In this document: piece after piece, positions 41,429-49,506 of the stretch
Layout: each line of letters opens with the position of its first letter
Numbering within the stretch: the first letter of the stretch is position 1
Assembly: GCF_030680935.1 (NCBI RefSeq)
Contig: NZ_JAUXUP010000078.1
Location: 46,646-110,645, forward strand
DNA: 64,000 bases
Direction: 5' to 3'
Origin: Polaromonas sp.
Lineage (GTDB): Bacteria > Pseudomonadota > Gammaproteobacteria > Burkholderiales > Burkholderiaceae_C
The notes under the pieces: generated by a model
What the model saw: the letters and a program-made list of their open reading frames with translations, nothing else
Told to the model about the DNA's origin: nothing
The model's database searches: none
Position numbers and translations under genes: made by a program

Positions 41429-44400
41429 TGGCTGCACCACCGCCTTCACCAGAAATACCTGCCACCGCCAAGCCGCGCCGCCGCTGGCCCAAAGCAGTCG
41501 CCATCTCCGGCATGGCCATGCTGCTCATGCTGATGCTGGCCGTGGGCAGCTTGTGGTGGTGGTCGGGCACAGAAGGTTCGCTGGCCACCGCGCTGCGCTG
41601 GGCCACCCGCACCCAGCCGGTCACGGCAGAAGGTGTCTCGGGCTCATTGCGCGCAGGCGGCCAGGTGCAGACACTCACGCTGCAGCAGGACGGCCTGCAG
41701 GTGCTCGCCACCGACGTCGTGCTGGCGTGGGACCCGCTCTCGCTGCTCAAGGGCAGCCTGAAGCTGGACCGCCTGGCCGCAGACACTGTCCGCATCGACG
41801 ATCAGCGCGCGCCTTCTGCACCTGCCTCCGGCCCACCACCTTCGCTGGCCCTGCCGTTTCGCATCACGCTCGATGAGTTTTCGGTGAGCCAGTTGTCGTG
41901 GGCCGGACCACCTGCGTTTGAAGCCAGCGCGGTCGCCGGGCGCTATGATTTTGACGGCACGCATCACCGCCTGGCGCTGACCAGCGCACAGGTCGCTTCG
42001 GGCCGCTACACCGGCCAGTTCAAGCTGCTGGCGACTGGCGCCTTGACACTGGACGCGGCCCTCAAGGGCGTGCTGGAAACCGCCGTGCCCGGCAGCAGCA
42101 CCCGCCTGCCGCTGTCCTTCAGCGCAAGCGCAGAGGGACCCTTGACGGAACTCCATGCAAAAGCTGAACTGAAGCTCGGGTCCGCGCCAGCGCAGACCGG
42201 CCCGACGCCGCAGGCCAGCGCCACTGCCCGTATCACGCCCTGGGCCGCGCAGCCGCTGCCGCAAGCCGACGCCACCTTTCGCGCACTCGATCTGGCCAGC
42301 CTCTGGCCGACGGCACCGCAGACAGGGTTGAGCGGCAGTCTGAGCGTCAGGCCAGCGGGCGCGACCGATGCCTGGCAATTGGAAACGTCCATCAACAACA
42401 GCCTGCCCGGCTCATGGGACCAGCAGCGCTTGCCGCTGGACAGCCTGCAGGCCCAGGGCGAATGGCGCGGTGGCGTGGCCATGGTGCGCAGCCTGCAGGC
42501 CAAACTCGGCGGTGGTGACATCACCGCCAGCGGCAAGTGGTCGGAGGCGGCGACCAGCGCGCAGGACTGGCAGGCAACGGCCACACTCAAAAACATCAAC
42601 CCCGCTGCGTTGCACACGCAGTTGGCTGCTCTGCCCGTCGATGGCAAAGCAGAACTTTCCGGCCTGGCCGGCGCCATCAACTTCGACGCCAGCCTCCAAA
42701 CCAGCGGGCGCGAAGTTGCCGCGACCCTTACCAAGTCCAACAAGTCCAGCACAAGCAGCCCCATCGGCAGCCTGCGCCTGCGCGACGCCAGCGCCAAAGG
42801 CCGTTGGTCCGGCGATACGCTGCACCTCTCGCAGTTGCAGGTGCGCACAGACGACGCCACGCTGGCGGGCGCCATCGAGCTTCAGCCCGCGGCACCCACT
42901 GGCAAGGGCCGCCTCAGCCTGACAGCACCCGGGCTGGATGCGCAGGTCAGCGGCGAACTGCACGAAGCGCGCGGCGGTGGTGAGCTGAGCCTGCGCGGCC
43001 GCGACGCGGCCCAGGCCCTGCGCTGGTTGCAGCGCTTGCCCGGCATGCCGGCATTCGTACGCACAGCGTCGGCCAGCGGGCGTGCCGACCTGCAGTTCAA
43101 GTGGCAAGGCGGCTGGCGTGACCCGGCGGTGCAGGCGCAACTCGACATCCCGTCGCTGGACTGGGCAGCCGCGCCACCCGCGCGCACCGGCACCACCCCG
43201 GCAGCCGATCAGGCCCTCAAATTGCGAGCATTTCAGGCCAGCCTGACCGGACGCCTCAGCCAGGCCGAGCTCAGGGCGCAGGGCCGCATCGAACAGGGCC
43301 AGCGCCGCTACACGCTGCAAACCACCGCCAGCGGCGGGCGCACCGGCCCGGCCCGGGCCAGCCTGGCAGCGTCGGGCTGGCAGACAATGGTGCAGCAACT
43401 GAACCTGTCGCTCGAAGACCCGGCACTGGGACCCGGCGCCTGGCGTCTCGCCAGCCGCGGCAACGTGCCGCTGAAGTGGACGCCAACATCCAGGGGGGGC
43501 AAGCTGGAAGCGGGTGCCGGCGAGGCCGCGCTTACGGCGCCCGCGCGTGGCGCCTCAGCAACTGCCGGCAGCTCGCCACCTCAAGCCGTGCTGGCCTGGC
43601 AACCGGTGACCTACGGGGGTGGCCAGTTGCTCACGACGGGCACCCTGACCGGCCTGCCGCTGGCCTGGATAGAGCTTGTCGCCGGGCCGCAACTGGCCGG
43701 CGCCGGGCTGGCGGGCAACATGATGTTCGACGGCCGTTGGGACGCCGCGCTGGGCGACACCTTGCGCCTCAAAGCCAGCCTGGCGCGTAGCAGCGGCGAC
43801 ATATCGGTGCAGGCCGACACCGCCCAGGGGCCGGCCGCGCGGGTGGCAGCTGGTGTCAAGGAAGCGCGGCTCACGGTTGACAGCAATAGCGACGCGCTGA
43901 CGCTTGCCTTGCGCTGGGACAGCGAACGCGCCGGCTCGGCCGAAGGCCAACTCACGACACGGCTGGCGCGCAGCGTCGCTACCGGCTGGACCTGGCCCCA
44001 GGACGCACCGCTCAACGGCCAGCTGCGCGCGCAATTGCCACGCATCGGCGTCTGGTCGGTGCTGGCGCCGCCGGGCTGGCGGCTGCGCGGCTCGCTGGGC
44101 GCCAATGTCACGATCAGCGGCAAGCGCACCGCGCCGCAACTGGCGGGCACCTTGCAGGCCGACGACCTCGCGCTGCGTTCGGTGGTCGATGGCATCGAGT
44201 TCGGCAATGGCCGCTTGCGCGCCACGCTGGACGGTACCCGCATGCGCATCACCGAGTTCACCTTGCAGGGCGCCGGCGACAAGGGCGCAGGCGGCGTCTT
44301 GCGCGCGCAGGGCGAGGCCGGCTGGGTGGACGGCAAGCCGCTGGTGCTGCTAGCCGCCAAACTCGAACGTCTGCGCGCCAGCCTGCGCACCGACAGGCAG

Positions 44401-45333
44401 ATCACGCTCTCCGGCGACATCCAGGCCAGGCTCGAAGGCAAGGCCGCCAGTTTCACCGGCGCGCTGCGCGTGGACCAGGCCAGCATCCTGCTGCCCGACG
44501 AAAGCACGCCACAACTCGGCGACGACGTGATTGTGCGCAGCAGCGGTGGCGCGGCCTCTGGCAAAAAAGCGCCCGCAGAAAGCAGCGCCACCGTCAACAC
44601 CGACGACAAAAACGGCCGCTCGCTCAAGCTTGCCGTGCAACTGGACCTGGGCGACGACTTCCGCATCCGGGGCAAGGGCCTGGACACCCGCGTGCGCGGC
44701 AAGCTGGCGCTGAACGCCGATTCGATAGACGCAGTGCGCCTGACGGGCACCGTGAACACCCTGGGCGGCGAGTACCGCGCCTACGGCCAGCGCCTGGACG
44801 TCGAGCAAGGTGTGCTGCGTTTTACCGGCGCGGTGGACAACCCGACGCTGGACATTCTGGCGATACGGCCCAACCTCACGCAGCGCGTCGGCGTGCAGAT
44901 CACCGGCACCGCCCTGCTGCCCCGCGTGCGCCTGTATGCGCAGCCCGAATTGCCCGATGCTGAAAAACTCTCCTGGCTGGTGGTGGGCCGTGGATCCGCC
45001 AACGGCGGCGCCGAAGCCGCGCTGCTGCAACAGGCCGCCATTGCGCTGCTGGGCAGCAAGGCCGGGCAGTCGCGCGGGCTGGCCGCATCACTGGGCCTGG
45101 ACGAGTTGTCCTTCCGGGGTTCAGAGACAACCGCCAGCGGCAGCACCAACGAAGGCGCGGTAACACTGGGCAAACGCTTTTCGCGCAACTTCTATGCGGC
45201 CTATGAACGCAGCCTCTCGGGCGCGCTCGGCACGCTGTTTGTGTTTTACGACCTGTCGCAGCGCTTCACCATCCGCGCCCAGGCGGGCGAGCAAAGTGCA
45301 GTGGACCTGATTTACACCCTGCCCTTCGATTAG
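41428..45333 (+). CDS. tamB: translocation and assembly module inner-membrane protein TamB
   Basis: A 1301-residue TamB/YhdP-type protein. A single N-terminal membrane anchor (about 23-48) is followed by a long periplasmic beta-taco repeat region, rich in alternating hydrophobic residues. The C-terminal DUF490 domain is clear: LGGEYRAYGQRLDVEQGVLRF, AVDNPTLDILAIRP, LPDAEKLSWLVVGRG and a FVFYDLSQRF end. It spans the periplasm and binds TamA, and transports phospholipids or assists outer-membrane proteins. The ATG overlaps the tamA stop. Confidence 0.93.
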   Translation: MAAPPPSPEIPATAKPRRRWPKAVAISGMAMLLMLMLAVGSLWWWSGTEGSLATALRWATRTQPVTAEGVSGSLRAGGQVQTLTLQQDGLQVLATDVVLAWDPLSLLKGSLKLDRLAADTVRIDDQRAPSAPASGPPPSLALPFRITLDEFSVSQLSWAGPPAFEASAVAGRYDFDGTHHRLALTSAQVASGRYTGQFKLLATGALTLDAALKGVLETAVPGSSTRLPLSFSASAEGPLTELHAKAELKLGSAPAQTGPTPQASATARITPWAAQPLPQADATFRALDLASLWPTAPQTGLSGSLSVRPAGATDAWQLETSINNSLPGSWDQQRLPLDSLQAQGEWRGGVAMVRSLQAKLGGGDITASGKWSEAATSAQDWQATATLKNINPAALHTQLAALPVDGKAELSGLAGAINFDASLQTSGREVAATLTKSNKSSTSSPIGSLRLRDASAKGRWSGDTLHLSQLQVRTDDATLAGAIELQPAAPTGKGRLSLTAPGLDAQVSGELHEARGGGELSLRGRDAAQALRWLQRLPGMPAFVRTASASGRADLQFKWQGGWRDPAVQAQLDIPSLDWAAAPPARTGTTPAADQALKLRAFQASLTGRLSQAELRAQGRIEQGQRRYTLQTTASGGRTGPARASLAASGWQTMVQQLNLSLEDPALGPGAWRLASRGNVPLKWTPTSRGGKLEAGAGEAALTAPARGASATAGSSPPQAVLAWQPVTYGGGQLLTTGTLTGLPLAWIELVAGPQLAGAGLAGNMMFDGRWDAALGDTLRLKASLARSSGDISVQADTAQGPAARVAAGVKEARLTVDSNSDALTLALRWDSERAGSAEGQLTTRLARSVATGWTWPQDAPLNGQLRAQLPRIGVWSVLAPPGWRLRGSLGANVTISGKRTAPQLAGTLQADDLALRSVVDGIEFGNGRLRATLDGTRMRITEFTLQGAGDKGAGGVLRAQGEAGWVDGKPLVLLAAKLERLRASLRTDRQITLSGDIQARLEGKAASFTGALRVDQASILLPDESTPQLGDDVIVRSSGGAASGKKAPAESSATVNTDDKNGRSLKLAVQLDLGDDFRIRGKGLDTRVRGKLALNADSIDAVRLTGTVNTLGGEYRAYGQRLDVEQGVLRFTGAVDNPTLDILAIRPNLTQRVGVQITGTALLPRVRLYAQPELPDAEKLSWLVVGRGSANGGAEAALLQQAAIALLGSKAGQSRGLAASLGLDELSFRGSETTASGSTNEGAVTLGKRFSRNFYAAYERSLSGALGTLFVFYDLSQRFTIRAQAGEQSAVDLIYTLPFD

Positions 45334-45352
45334 GGCGGTGCTTTGAAGAAGA

Positions 45353-45428
45353 TGGTGCCCTTGGCAGGAATCGGACCTGCGACCTATCCCTTAGGAGGGG
45401 ATCGCTCTATCCACTGAGCTACAAAGGC
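45353..45428 (-). tRNA. tRNA-Arg(CCU)
   Basis: On the minus strand a complete 76-nt cloverleaf. Acceptor GCCTTTG pairs with CAAGGGC, with CCA encoded. D arm GCTC/GAGC, anticodon stem ATCCC/GGGAT with loop CTCCTAA (anticodon CCT), and T arm with GGTTCGATTCC. It is uninterrupted. It lies after tamB in convergent orientation. Confidence 0.95.
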
Positions 45429-45489
45429 AGTAAGGTAGTTTACCAAGGCGGCTCCGACGGCCTCCAGCAGGCAGTTGACGGTCCAAGGC

Positions 45490-45550
45490 GCTACTGTTTT
45501 TATAGCTGTTTGCGCACGCTGGATATGGGCTGGAGGCCTGAAATCCTTGG
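45490..45550 (+). repeat. ATAGC-type dispersed repeat, copy 5
   Basis: ATAGCTGTTTGCGCACGC, then ATATGGGCTGGAGGCCTGAA. It aligns with copies at 24030 and 46190. Confidence 0.7.
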
Positions 45551-45639
45551 AACTTGGGCATCTATCATCAGCCCTGAGTTCAGACTGCCCACTCGCGCAA
45601 CGGCTTGAAAAGTCCTCCCCTCACGGTGCCGCCAAGGCC

Positions 45640-46170
45640 TCAATCCCGCTTCGCCCACTCCACAAACGCCGGCTGGTAACCTTTTGACTTCAGAAAGTCT
45701 GCCATCGCGTAACCGGTGCCGGCCGGCCAGCACTTCACGTCTTCGTGCGCATACAGCTTGTAGTCCACGAGCTCGGGCGAGAGTTTGACTTCGCCATGGC
45801 CGACGGCGCTGTAGGCAATGATGATCTGGTTCATGCGCTGGAAGTCGTACACGCCGATCAGCTTGAGGTCGGTCACGTCGAGATTGGTTTCTTCCTTCAC
45901 TTCACGCGTGATGCCGCCTTCGGGCGTTTCGCCGGCCTCCATGAAACCGGTGATCAGTGCGTACATCTTGGCCGTCCACGCCGCGTTGCGCGCCAGCAGG
46001 ATTTTTCCCTGGTGTTCAATCACCGCCGCCAGCACGGGCACCGGGTTGTTCCAGTGGGTGTAGTTGCAGGCCGGGCAACGCAGGCGCACGGTATCGCCAC
46101 TGTCTTCCAGTTGCGAAATCATGGCGAGCGGGGTGGCGCAGCTGGGGCAAAACTTGAATTCTTGGCTCAT
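45640..46170 (-). CDS. NUDIX hydrolase with N-terminal zinc ribbon (NudC-like)
   Basis: A 176-residue protein. The N-terminus holds a zinc ribbon (CPSCATPL and RCPACNYTHW) followed by the NUDIX box GFMEAGETPEGGITREVKEE near residues 75-94. It hydrolyses nucleoside-diphosphate derivatives. The ribbon plus NUDIX layout resembles NADH pyrophosphatase NudC, but lacks its N-terminal domain, so ADP-ribose, NADH or another dinucleotide may be the substrate. It is a single gene bounded by repeats. Confidence 0.9.
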   Translation of the reverse strand: MSQEFKFCPSCATPLAMISQLEDSGDTVRLRCPACNYTHWNNPVPVLAAVIEHQGKILLARNAAWTAKMYALITGFMEAGETPEGGITREVKEETNLDVTDLKLIGVYDFQRMNQIIIAYSAVGHGEVKLSPELVDYKLYAHEDVKCWPAGTGYAMADFLKSKGYQPAFVEWAKRD

Positions 46171-46189
46171 GGTTTCAGACTTGGTTGCT

Positions 46190-46243
46190 TCACTTTTTAT
46201 AGCTGCTCGCGCCCGTCAATCAGGGGCTGGAGCCACTTTTCAC
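46190..46243 (+). repeat. ATAGC-type dispersed repeat, copy 6
   Basis: TTTTTATAGCTGCTCGCGCC, then AGGGGCTGGAGCCACTTTT. It aligns with copies 45490 and 24030. Confidence 0.7.
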
Positions 46244-46263
46244 ATATAGAACTGTTGCCATTC

Positions 46264-46307
46264 ACCCTGAGCCTGTCGAAGGGCCTCGACAGGCTCAGCC
46301 CGAACGG
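46264..46307. repeat. CTGAGCCTGTCGAAG inverted repeat, copy 2
   Basis: CCCTGAGCCTGTCGAAGG and CCTCGACAGGCTCAGCCCG pair to a long hairpin just after the cysM stop codon. The same unit is at 33247-33312. It may help end the cysM transcript. Confidence 0.75.
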
Positions 46308-46315
46308 GGACGGAA

Positions 46316-47218
46316 TCAGGCCGGAAAAACGCCAGTCGACAGATAACGGTCGCCGCGGTCGCAGACGATAAAAACAATGACTGCGTCTTTCGCGGTTTTT
46401 GCAATATCCTGCGCCACCCAGCAGGCCCCAGCCGCCGAGATGCCGGCAAAAATGCCTTCTTCGCGGGCCATGCGGCGGCACATGTCTTCGGCATCAAGCT
46501 GGCTCACCAGCACGGTCTCGTCGATATGGCGGGGGTCGTAAATTTTTGGCATGTAGGCCTCGGGCCATTTGCGAATGCCGGGGATGCGCGAGCCTTCGCT
46601 GGGCTGGGCACCGATGATTTTGATCGCCGGGTTTTTCTCTTTGAGAAAGCGCGAGACACCGGTGATGGTACCGGTGGTGCCCATGGCGCTGACAAAGTGT
46701 GTGACCTTGCCGCCGGTGTCGGCCCAGATCTCGGGCCCGGTGGTCTCGTAATGGATGCGCGGATTGTCCTGGTTGGCAAACTGGTCCAGCACACGGCCCT
46801 TGCCATCCTTGGCCATCTGGTCTGCCAGGTCACGCGCGTGCTCCATGCCGCCGCTTTTAGGCGTAAGGATCAACTCTGCGCCAAAGGCCTTCATGGTCTG
46901 CGCGCGTTCAATGGAAAGGTCCTCCGGCATGATCAGCACCATGCGGTACCCCTTGATGGCCGCGGCCATGGCCAGCGCAATGCCGGTGTTGCCAGAGGTG
47001 GCCTCAACCAGCGTGTCGCCCGGCTTGATCTCGCCACGCTCTTCCGCGCGTTTGATCATGGCCAGCGCCGGACGGTCTTTCACCGAACCGGCCGGGTTGT
47101 TGCCTTCGAGTTTGCCAAGGACCACATTGCCCCGTTGGGTGTTCTCGGCGGCCTGGATGCGTTGCAGTGCCACCAGAGGCGTTTTGCCAATGGCGTCTTC
47201 GATAGTGGGGTAGGTCAT
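46316..47218 (-). CDS. cysM: cysteine synthase B
   Basis: A 300-residue PLP enzyme that makes cysteine (or S-sulfocysteine) from O-acetylserine and sulfide or thiosulfate. PLP binds Lys47 in NPAGSVKDRPA. EATSGNTGIALAMAAA binds the phosphate and substrate, and the CysM-type C-terminus ends DRGDRYLSTGVF. I chose the ATG at 47218 (MTYPTIEDAIGKTPLV); the longer frame runs across the tRNA-Leu half gene. It is divergent from tRNA-Leu, which starts 40 bp away. Confidence 0.95.
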   Translation of the reverse strand: MTYPTIEDAIGKTPLVALQRIQAAENTQRGNVVLGKLEGNNPAGSVKDRPALAMIKRAEERGEIKPGDTLVEATSGNTGIALAMAAAIKGYRMVLIMPEDLSIERAQTMKAFGAELILTPKSGGMEHARDLADQMAKDGKGRVLDQFANQDNPRIHYETTGPEIWADTGGKVTHFVSAMGTTGTITGVSRFLKEKNPAIKIIGAQPSEGSRIPGIRKWPEAYMPKIYDPRHIDETVLVSQLDAEDMCRRMAREEGIFAGISAAGACWVAQDIAKTAKDAVIVFIVCDRGDRYLSTGVFPA

Positions 47219-47258
47219 ACCCTGCACTGTGCCATAATTTGCCTCTTCGCTTCTTGCA

Positions 47259-47297
47259 GCCCGGGTGGTGAAATTGGTAGACGCAGGGGACTCAAAA
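47259..47297 (+). pseudogene. tRNA-Leu(CAA) 5' half, cut after the anticodon loop (putative attachment site)
   Basis: These 39 bases match a tRNA-Leu(CAA) from its first base through all seven anticodon-loop bases (CTCAAAA), with no intron. After base 38 the sequence changes to AGAGGTTTG instead of the stem TCCCC. The first 36 bases are identical to 47551-47586. The break right at the anticodon loop is what a tyrosine recombinase using this loop as its crossover core would leave. The 3' half should be at the far end of the element, outside the window. Confidence 0.85.
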
Positions 47298-47550
47298 AGA
47301 GGTTTGTGTACCTTTTTTTGAAATCCGTGAACACCACGCAACACTAGGCGGAATAACGGTTTATGGCGACTGGTCGAATAGAGCCCAAAAAGGCTTGTTG
47401 AGACCTAGGAGCCAAATAGGAGCCATGGCGAAAAGCCAGGAGGCAGCAAGTAGAATTGAGACGTTGACCTGACATATTGAGCCTGCGGCGAGATGGAAGG
47501 TCAACCACGGTTAAAAAGAAAATTCTGGATCAGCCCAGAGAATTCAAAAA
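47298..47550. other. putative end region of the integrated element
   Basis: About 250 bp without a convincing gene. It holds a direct repeat TAGGAGCCA at 47406-47414 and 47417-47425 (11-bp period), the arrangement of arm-type sites of tyrosine recombinases. Inverted repeats are also seen: TTGACC at 47464 with GGTCAA at 47499, and AATTCTGG with CCAGAGAATT near 47518-47545. TCAAAAAG follows the cut tRNA half and recurs directly before the complete tRNA at about 47543. This could be the recombination end plus the promoter of the second tRNA. Confidence 0.5.
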
Positions 47551-47863
47551 GCCCGGGTGGTGAAATTGGTAGACGCAGGGGACTCAGACCAAATTTGAGC
47601 CCTCTTGAAGAAATTCTTGAGGTGAAGCCCGTCAAACTCGGCGAAGGCCCTGGACGCAAGTCCGAGCTAATACCGAGCCAAGCCCTCGTACCGAAAGGTT
47701 GAGGGAAGGTGTAGAGAGCAGACGGCGGGCACCTAAAGTCGAAAGACTATGGTGAAGGCGTGCTCCAGACCACGAACTCTCATATGAGGGGCGGCGAAAG
47801 CCGAAGTGGTAAGAAAATCCCCCGCCGCAAGGCGTGCCGGTTCGATTCCGGCCCCGGGCACCA
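47551..47863 (+). tRNA. tRNA-Leu(CAA) interrupted by a group I intron
   Basis: The 5' exon (47551-47585) and 3' exon (47814-47863) join to a complete tRNA-Leu. The acceptor stem is GCCCGGG with CCCGGGC (47853-47859), the discriminator A and encoded CCA. The anticodon stem is GGGGA/TCCCC, with the 7-base loop CTCAAAA (anticodon CAA). It has a long variable arm (CGCCGCAAGGCG) and a T arm with GGTTCGATTCC. The intron follows C34. A dedicated terminator follows at 47869. The tRNA is 300 bp inside the cut chromosomal copy and 28 bp from the conjugation gene cluster, so it probably belongs to the element. Confidence 0.93.
47586..47813 (+). ncRNA. group IC3 self-splicing intron in the tRNA-Leu(CAA) anticodon
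   Basis: A 228-nt intron that follows the plan of the Azoarcus tRNA-Ile intron. The guide sequence GAG (47597-47599) pairs with exon CUC (32-34) to form P1, directly before P2 (CCTC 47601-47604 with GAGG 47619-47622). P5 has a GGAC-GCAA-GTCC hairpin, and P6 a GTACC-GAAA-GGTT hairpin. P7 is GAGCA (47716-47720) with TGCTC (47761-47765). P8 is CACC (47730-47733) with GGTG (47751-47754). P9 includes GGC-GAAA-GCC (47793-47802). The last base is the conserved G (47813). Boundaries are fixed by the need for a 7-base anticodon loop. No endonuclease gene is present. The splice-site pair is C-G in place of the usual U-G. Confidence 0.93.
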
Positions 47864-47868
47864 CCACA

Positions 47869-47901
47869 GGCCCTTCCAGCGATGGAAGGGCCTATTTTTT
47901 T
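47869..47901 (+). terminator. terminator of tRNA-Leu(CAA)
   Basis: GGCCCTTCC, six bases, GGAAGGGCC, then TATTTTTTT. It starts six bases after the encoded CCA and overlaps the end of the DUF2274 gene on the other strand. Confidence 0.9.
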
Positions 47902-48206
47902 GTCCCTCCTTCAGGCAGCACGTCAACTCCGATTGCGCCAGTTGAGCCTTTGGTAGCTAGTCTTCGAGTCGAGGCATCTGGCCCGGCGGCATGCTGCTTC
48001 TTGAATGCTCGGTCTCGTGCGATGAACGATTCCAGCATATGCGGGATCAACGTGACGGCATCGACCGGCTCGCCGTAGGCCTGCGCGTGCAGAGTGGCAT
48101 AGCGCTCCAAATCAGCCTTCAATGCCGTCGTCAGCACAATGGTCAACTTCACCGTTTCGTGCCTGGGTAGCGGCCCCAACCGAAGCTTGCCGGCAGACGT
48201 ACTCAT
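47892..48206 (-). CDS. DUF2274 domain protein of the trb operon
   Basis: A 104-residue basic protein. Its core GPLPRHETVKLTIVLTTALKADLERYA matches DUF2274, a small domain encoded after trbI in Tn4371-like conjugation modules. The predicted start of the fold resembles a ribbon-helix-helix (VKLTIVLTTALKADLERYA), so it may bind DNA, but this is unproven. The ATG overlaps the trbI stop. The end overlaps the tRNA-Leu terminator. Confidence 0.85.
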   Translation of the reverse strand: MSTSAGKLRLGPLPRHETVKLTIVLTTALKADLERYATLHAQAYGEPVDAVTLIPHMLESFIARDRAFKKQHAAGPDASTRRLATKGSTGAIGVDVLPEGGTKK

Positions 48207-49504
48207 TGCGAAGACCCACGCACAAAGAACAAAGGCTGATACGGCCGCAAAACCAAATCCTTGCTAACCATCACCCGCATCGGAAATCCAGGCCGAATCG
48301 TCAGCGTCGGCTGAATACTCATGTTGCGCTTGGTCATCTCCTGCCCAACCTGGTTCACCGTGTCCTGCGCACCCTGGCGCACAGCGACAATCACCTTGCC
48401 ATCACTCCCGCCGCGATTCGGTGCCGCCAGCTCAGCGCCCACGCCCAGCAGCGTAGACAGCGCCGCACCCGCAAGAATCCGATCCCAGTGCCAATCAACA
48501 CCATCCTCCAGTCCGGCATAACCCGCCGGGTCAATGCCTGGCAGCCGATCCAGCGCAATCGAAGACGTGTCCGGCAGGATCAACCGCGTCCACACCAGCA
48601 GCACCCGTCTCTGCCCAAATGACACCTGACTGTCATAGCGACCAATCAATCTTGACCCTTGCGGAATCAGCAAGTAGCGCCCCGTGGCCGTGTCATAAAC
48701 CGCCTCAGTGACATTGGCGATCACCTGCCCCGGCAAGTCAGAGTTGATACCCGTCACCAGCGCGGCCGGAATGACAGTCCCCGCCATCACCTGGTAAGGC
48801 GAGACAGGCATCTGCAGGCCGGCCAGATTGCGCGTAGCCGTGTCACCCGCATTCGCAACAAAGGCTGCCTTTTGTTCCTGCCGGTTCTGCGCAGCGGTCG
48901 GGTCGATTGGCTGCGCGGTGGCGGTCGTCGCTCCCATCGGATTGAATGGCTGGTTGCCCGACACTGGTGCCGATGGACTACCTGCTAAAGCCGTGCTCAC
49001 AGCGGCCGCCGACTTGGTGCCATTGCCACTGCCCCTAAAAAACACCGTAGAGCGCGCCGCTTCCTCCGCGTCACGAAGTCGCGTCAAACGATCAGCATGC
49101 GCTGGATCGTTGTACGCAGCCGATACATTCGCCTGGCGCTGGCGCTCGGCACTGACGATGGCAGGCCCCAAATCACCCGGCAGTGGTTCGCCCAAAACAG
49201 GTATGGCGGGTTTAGCCGGCACCGGTATCTTCGAATAGTCCTTGGGCAACTGCTCAAGACTCTCGGCGCGGGAGACGCGATCCACGTTGTACAACTCGGT
49301 CGCCGGGTTGCGCTCTCGCTTGTGCGATTGCAGCGACCACAAGGTACCTCCGAGCACGGCAGCGGCCAGCGTGCCCGCACCGAACGCCAGCATGCGCCGG
49401 TTCAGCCGCACCACTGGACGCGGTGGGGCACGCAGGGTCATGGTGTCCGGATCAACCTTTGGGGGCAACGGCGTGTCAGCCTGCGGTGTGGCGGGCGTAC
49501 TCAT
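48203..49504 (-). CDS. trbI: conjugal transfer protein TrbI (VirB10 type)
   Basis: A 433-residue VirB10-family protein. A short cytoplasmic part and one membrane helix (about 38-58) precede a Pro-rich periplasmic region. The C-terminal VirB10 domain has QGSRLIGRYDSQVSFGQRRVL, the antenna region IALDRLPGIDPAGYAGLEDG and FPMRVMVSKDLVLRPY. It links the inner- and outer-membrane parts of the type IV secretion channel. Confidence 0.95.
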   Translation of the reverse strand: MSTPATPQADTPLPPKVDPDTMTLRAPPRPVVRLNRRMLAFGAGTLAAAVLGGTLWSLQSHKRERNPATELYNVDRVSRAESLEQLPKDYSKIPVPAKPAIPVLGEPLPGDLGPAIVSAERQRQANVSAAYNDPAHADRLTRLRDAEEAARSTVFFRGSGNGTKSAAAVSTALAGSPSAPVSGNQPFNPMGATTATAQPIDPTAAQNRQEQKAAFVANAGDTATRNLAGLQMPVSPYQVMAGTVIPAALVTGINSDLPGQVIANVTEAVYDTATGRYLLIPQGSRLIGRYDSQVSFGQRRVLLVWTRLILPDTSSIALDRLPGIDPAGYAGLEDGVDWHWDRILAGAALSTLLGVGAELAAPNRGGSDGKVIVAVRQGAQDTVNQVGQEMTKRNMSIQPTLTIRPGFPMRVMVSKDLVLRPYQPLFFVRGSSQ

Positions 49505-49506
49505 GC

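Noticed and set aside
47298..47550. Possible integrase or excisionase gene at the element end
   Set aside because: No open frame of useful length with a Tyr-recombinase or Xis pattern; only repeats are seen.
47493..47702. 69-codon frame through the tRNA-Leu 5' exon and intron
   Set aside because: It lies over conserved structural RNA; no homing-endonuclease motif (LAGLIDADG, GIY-YIG or HNH) is visible.
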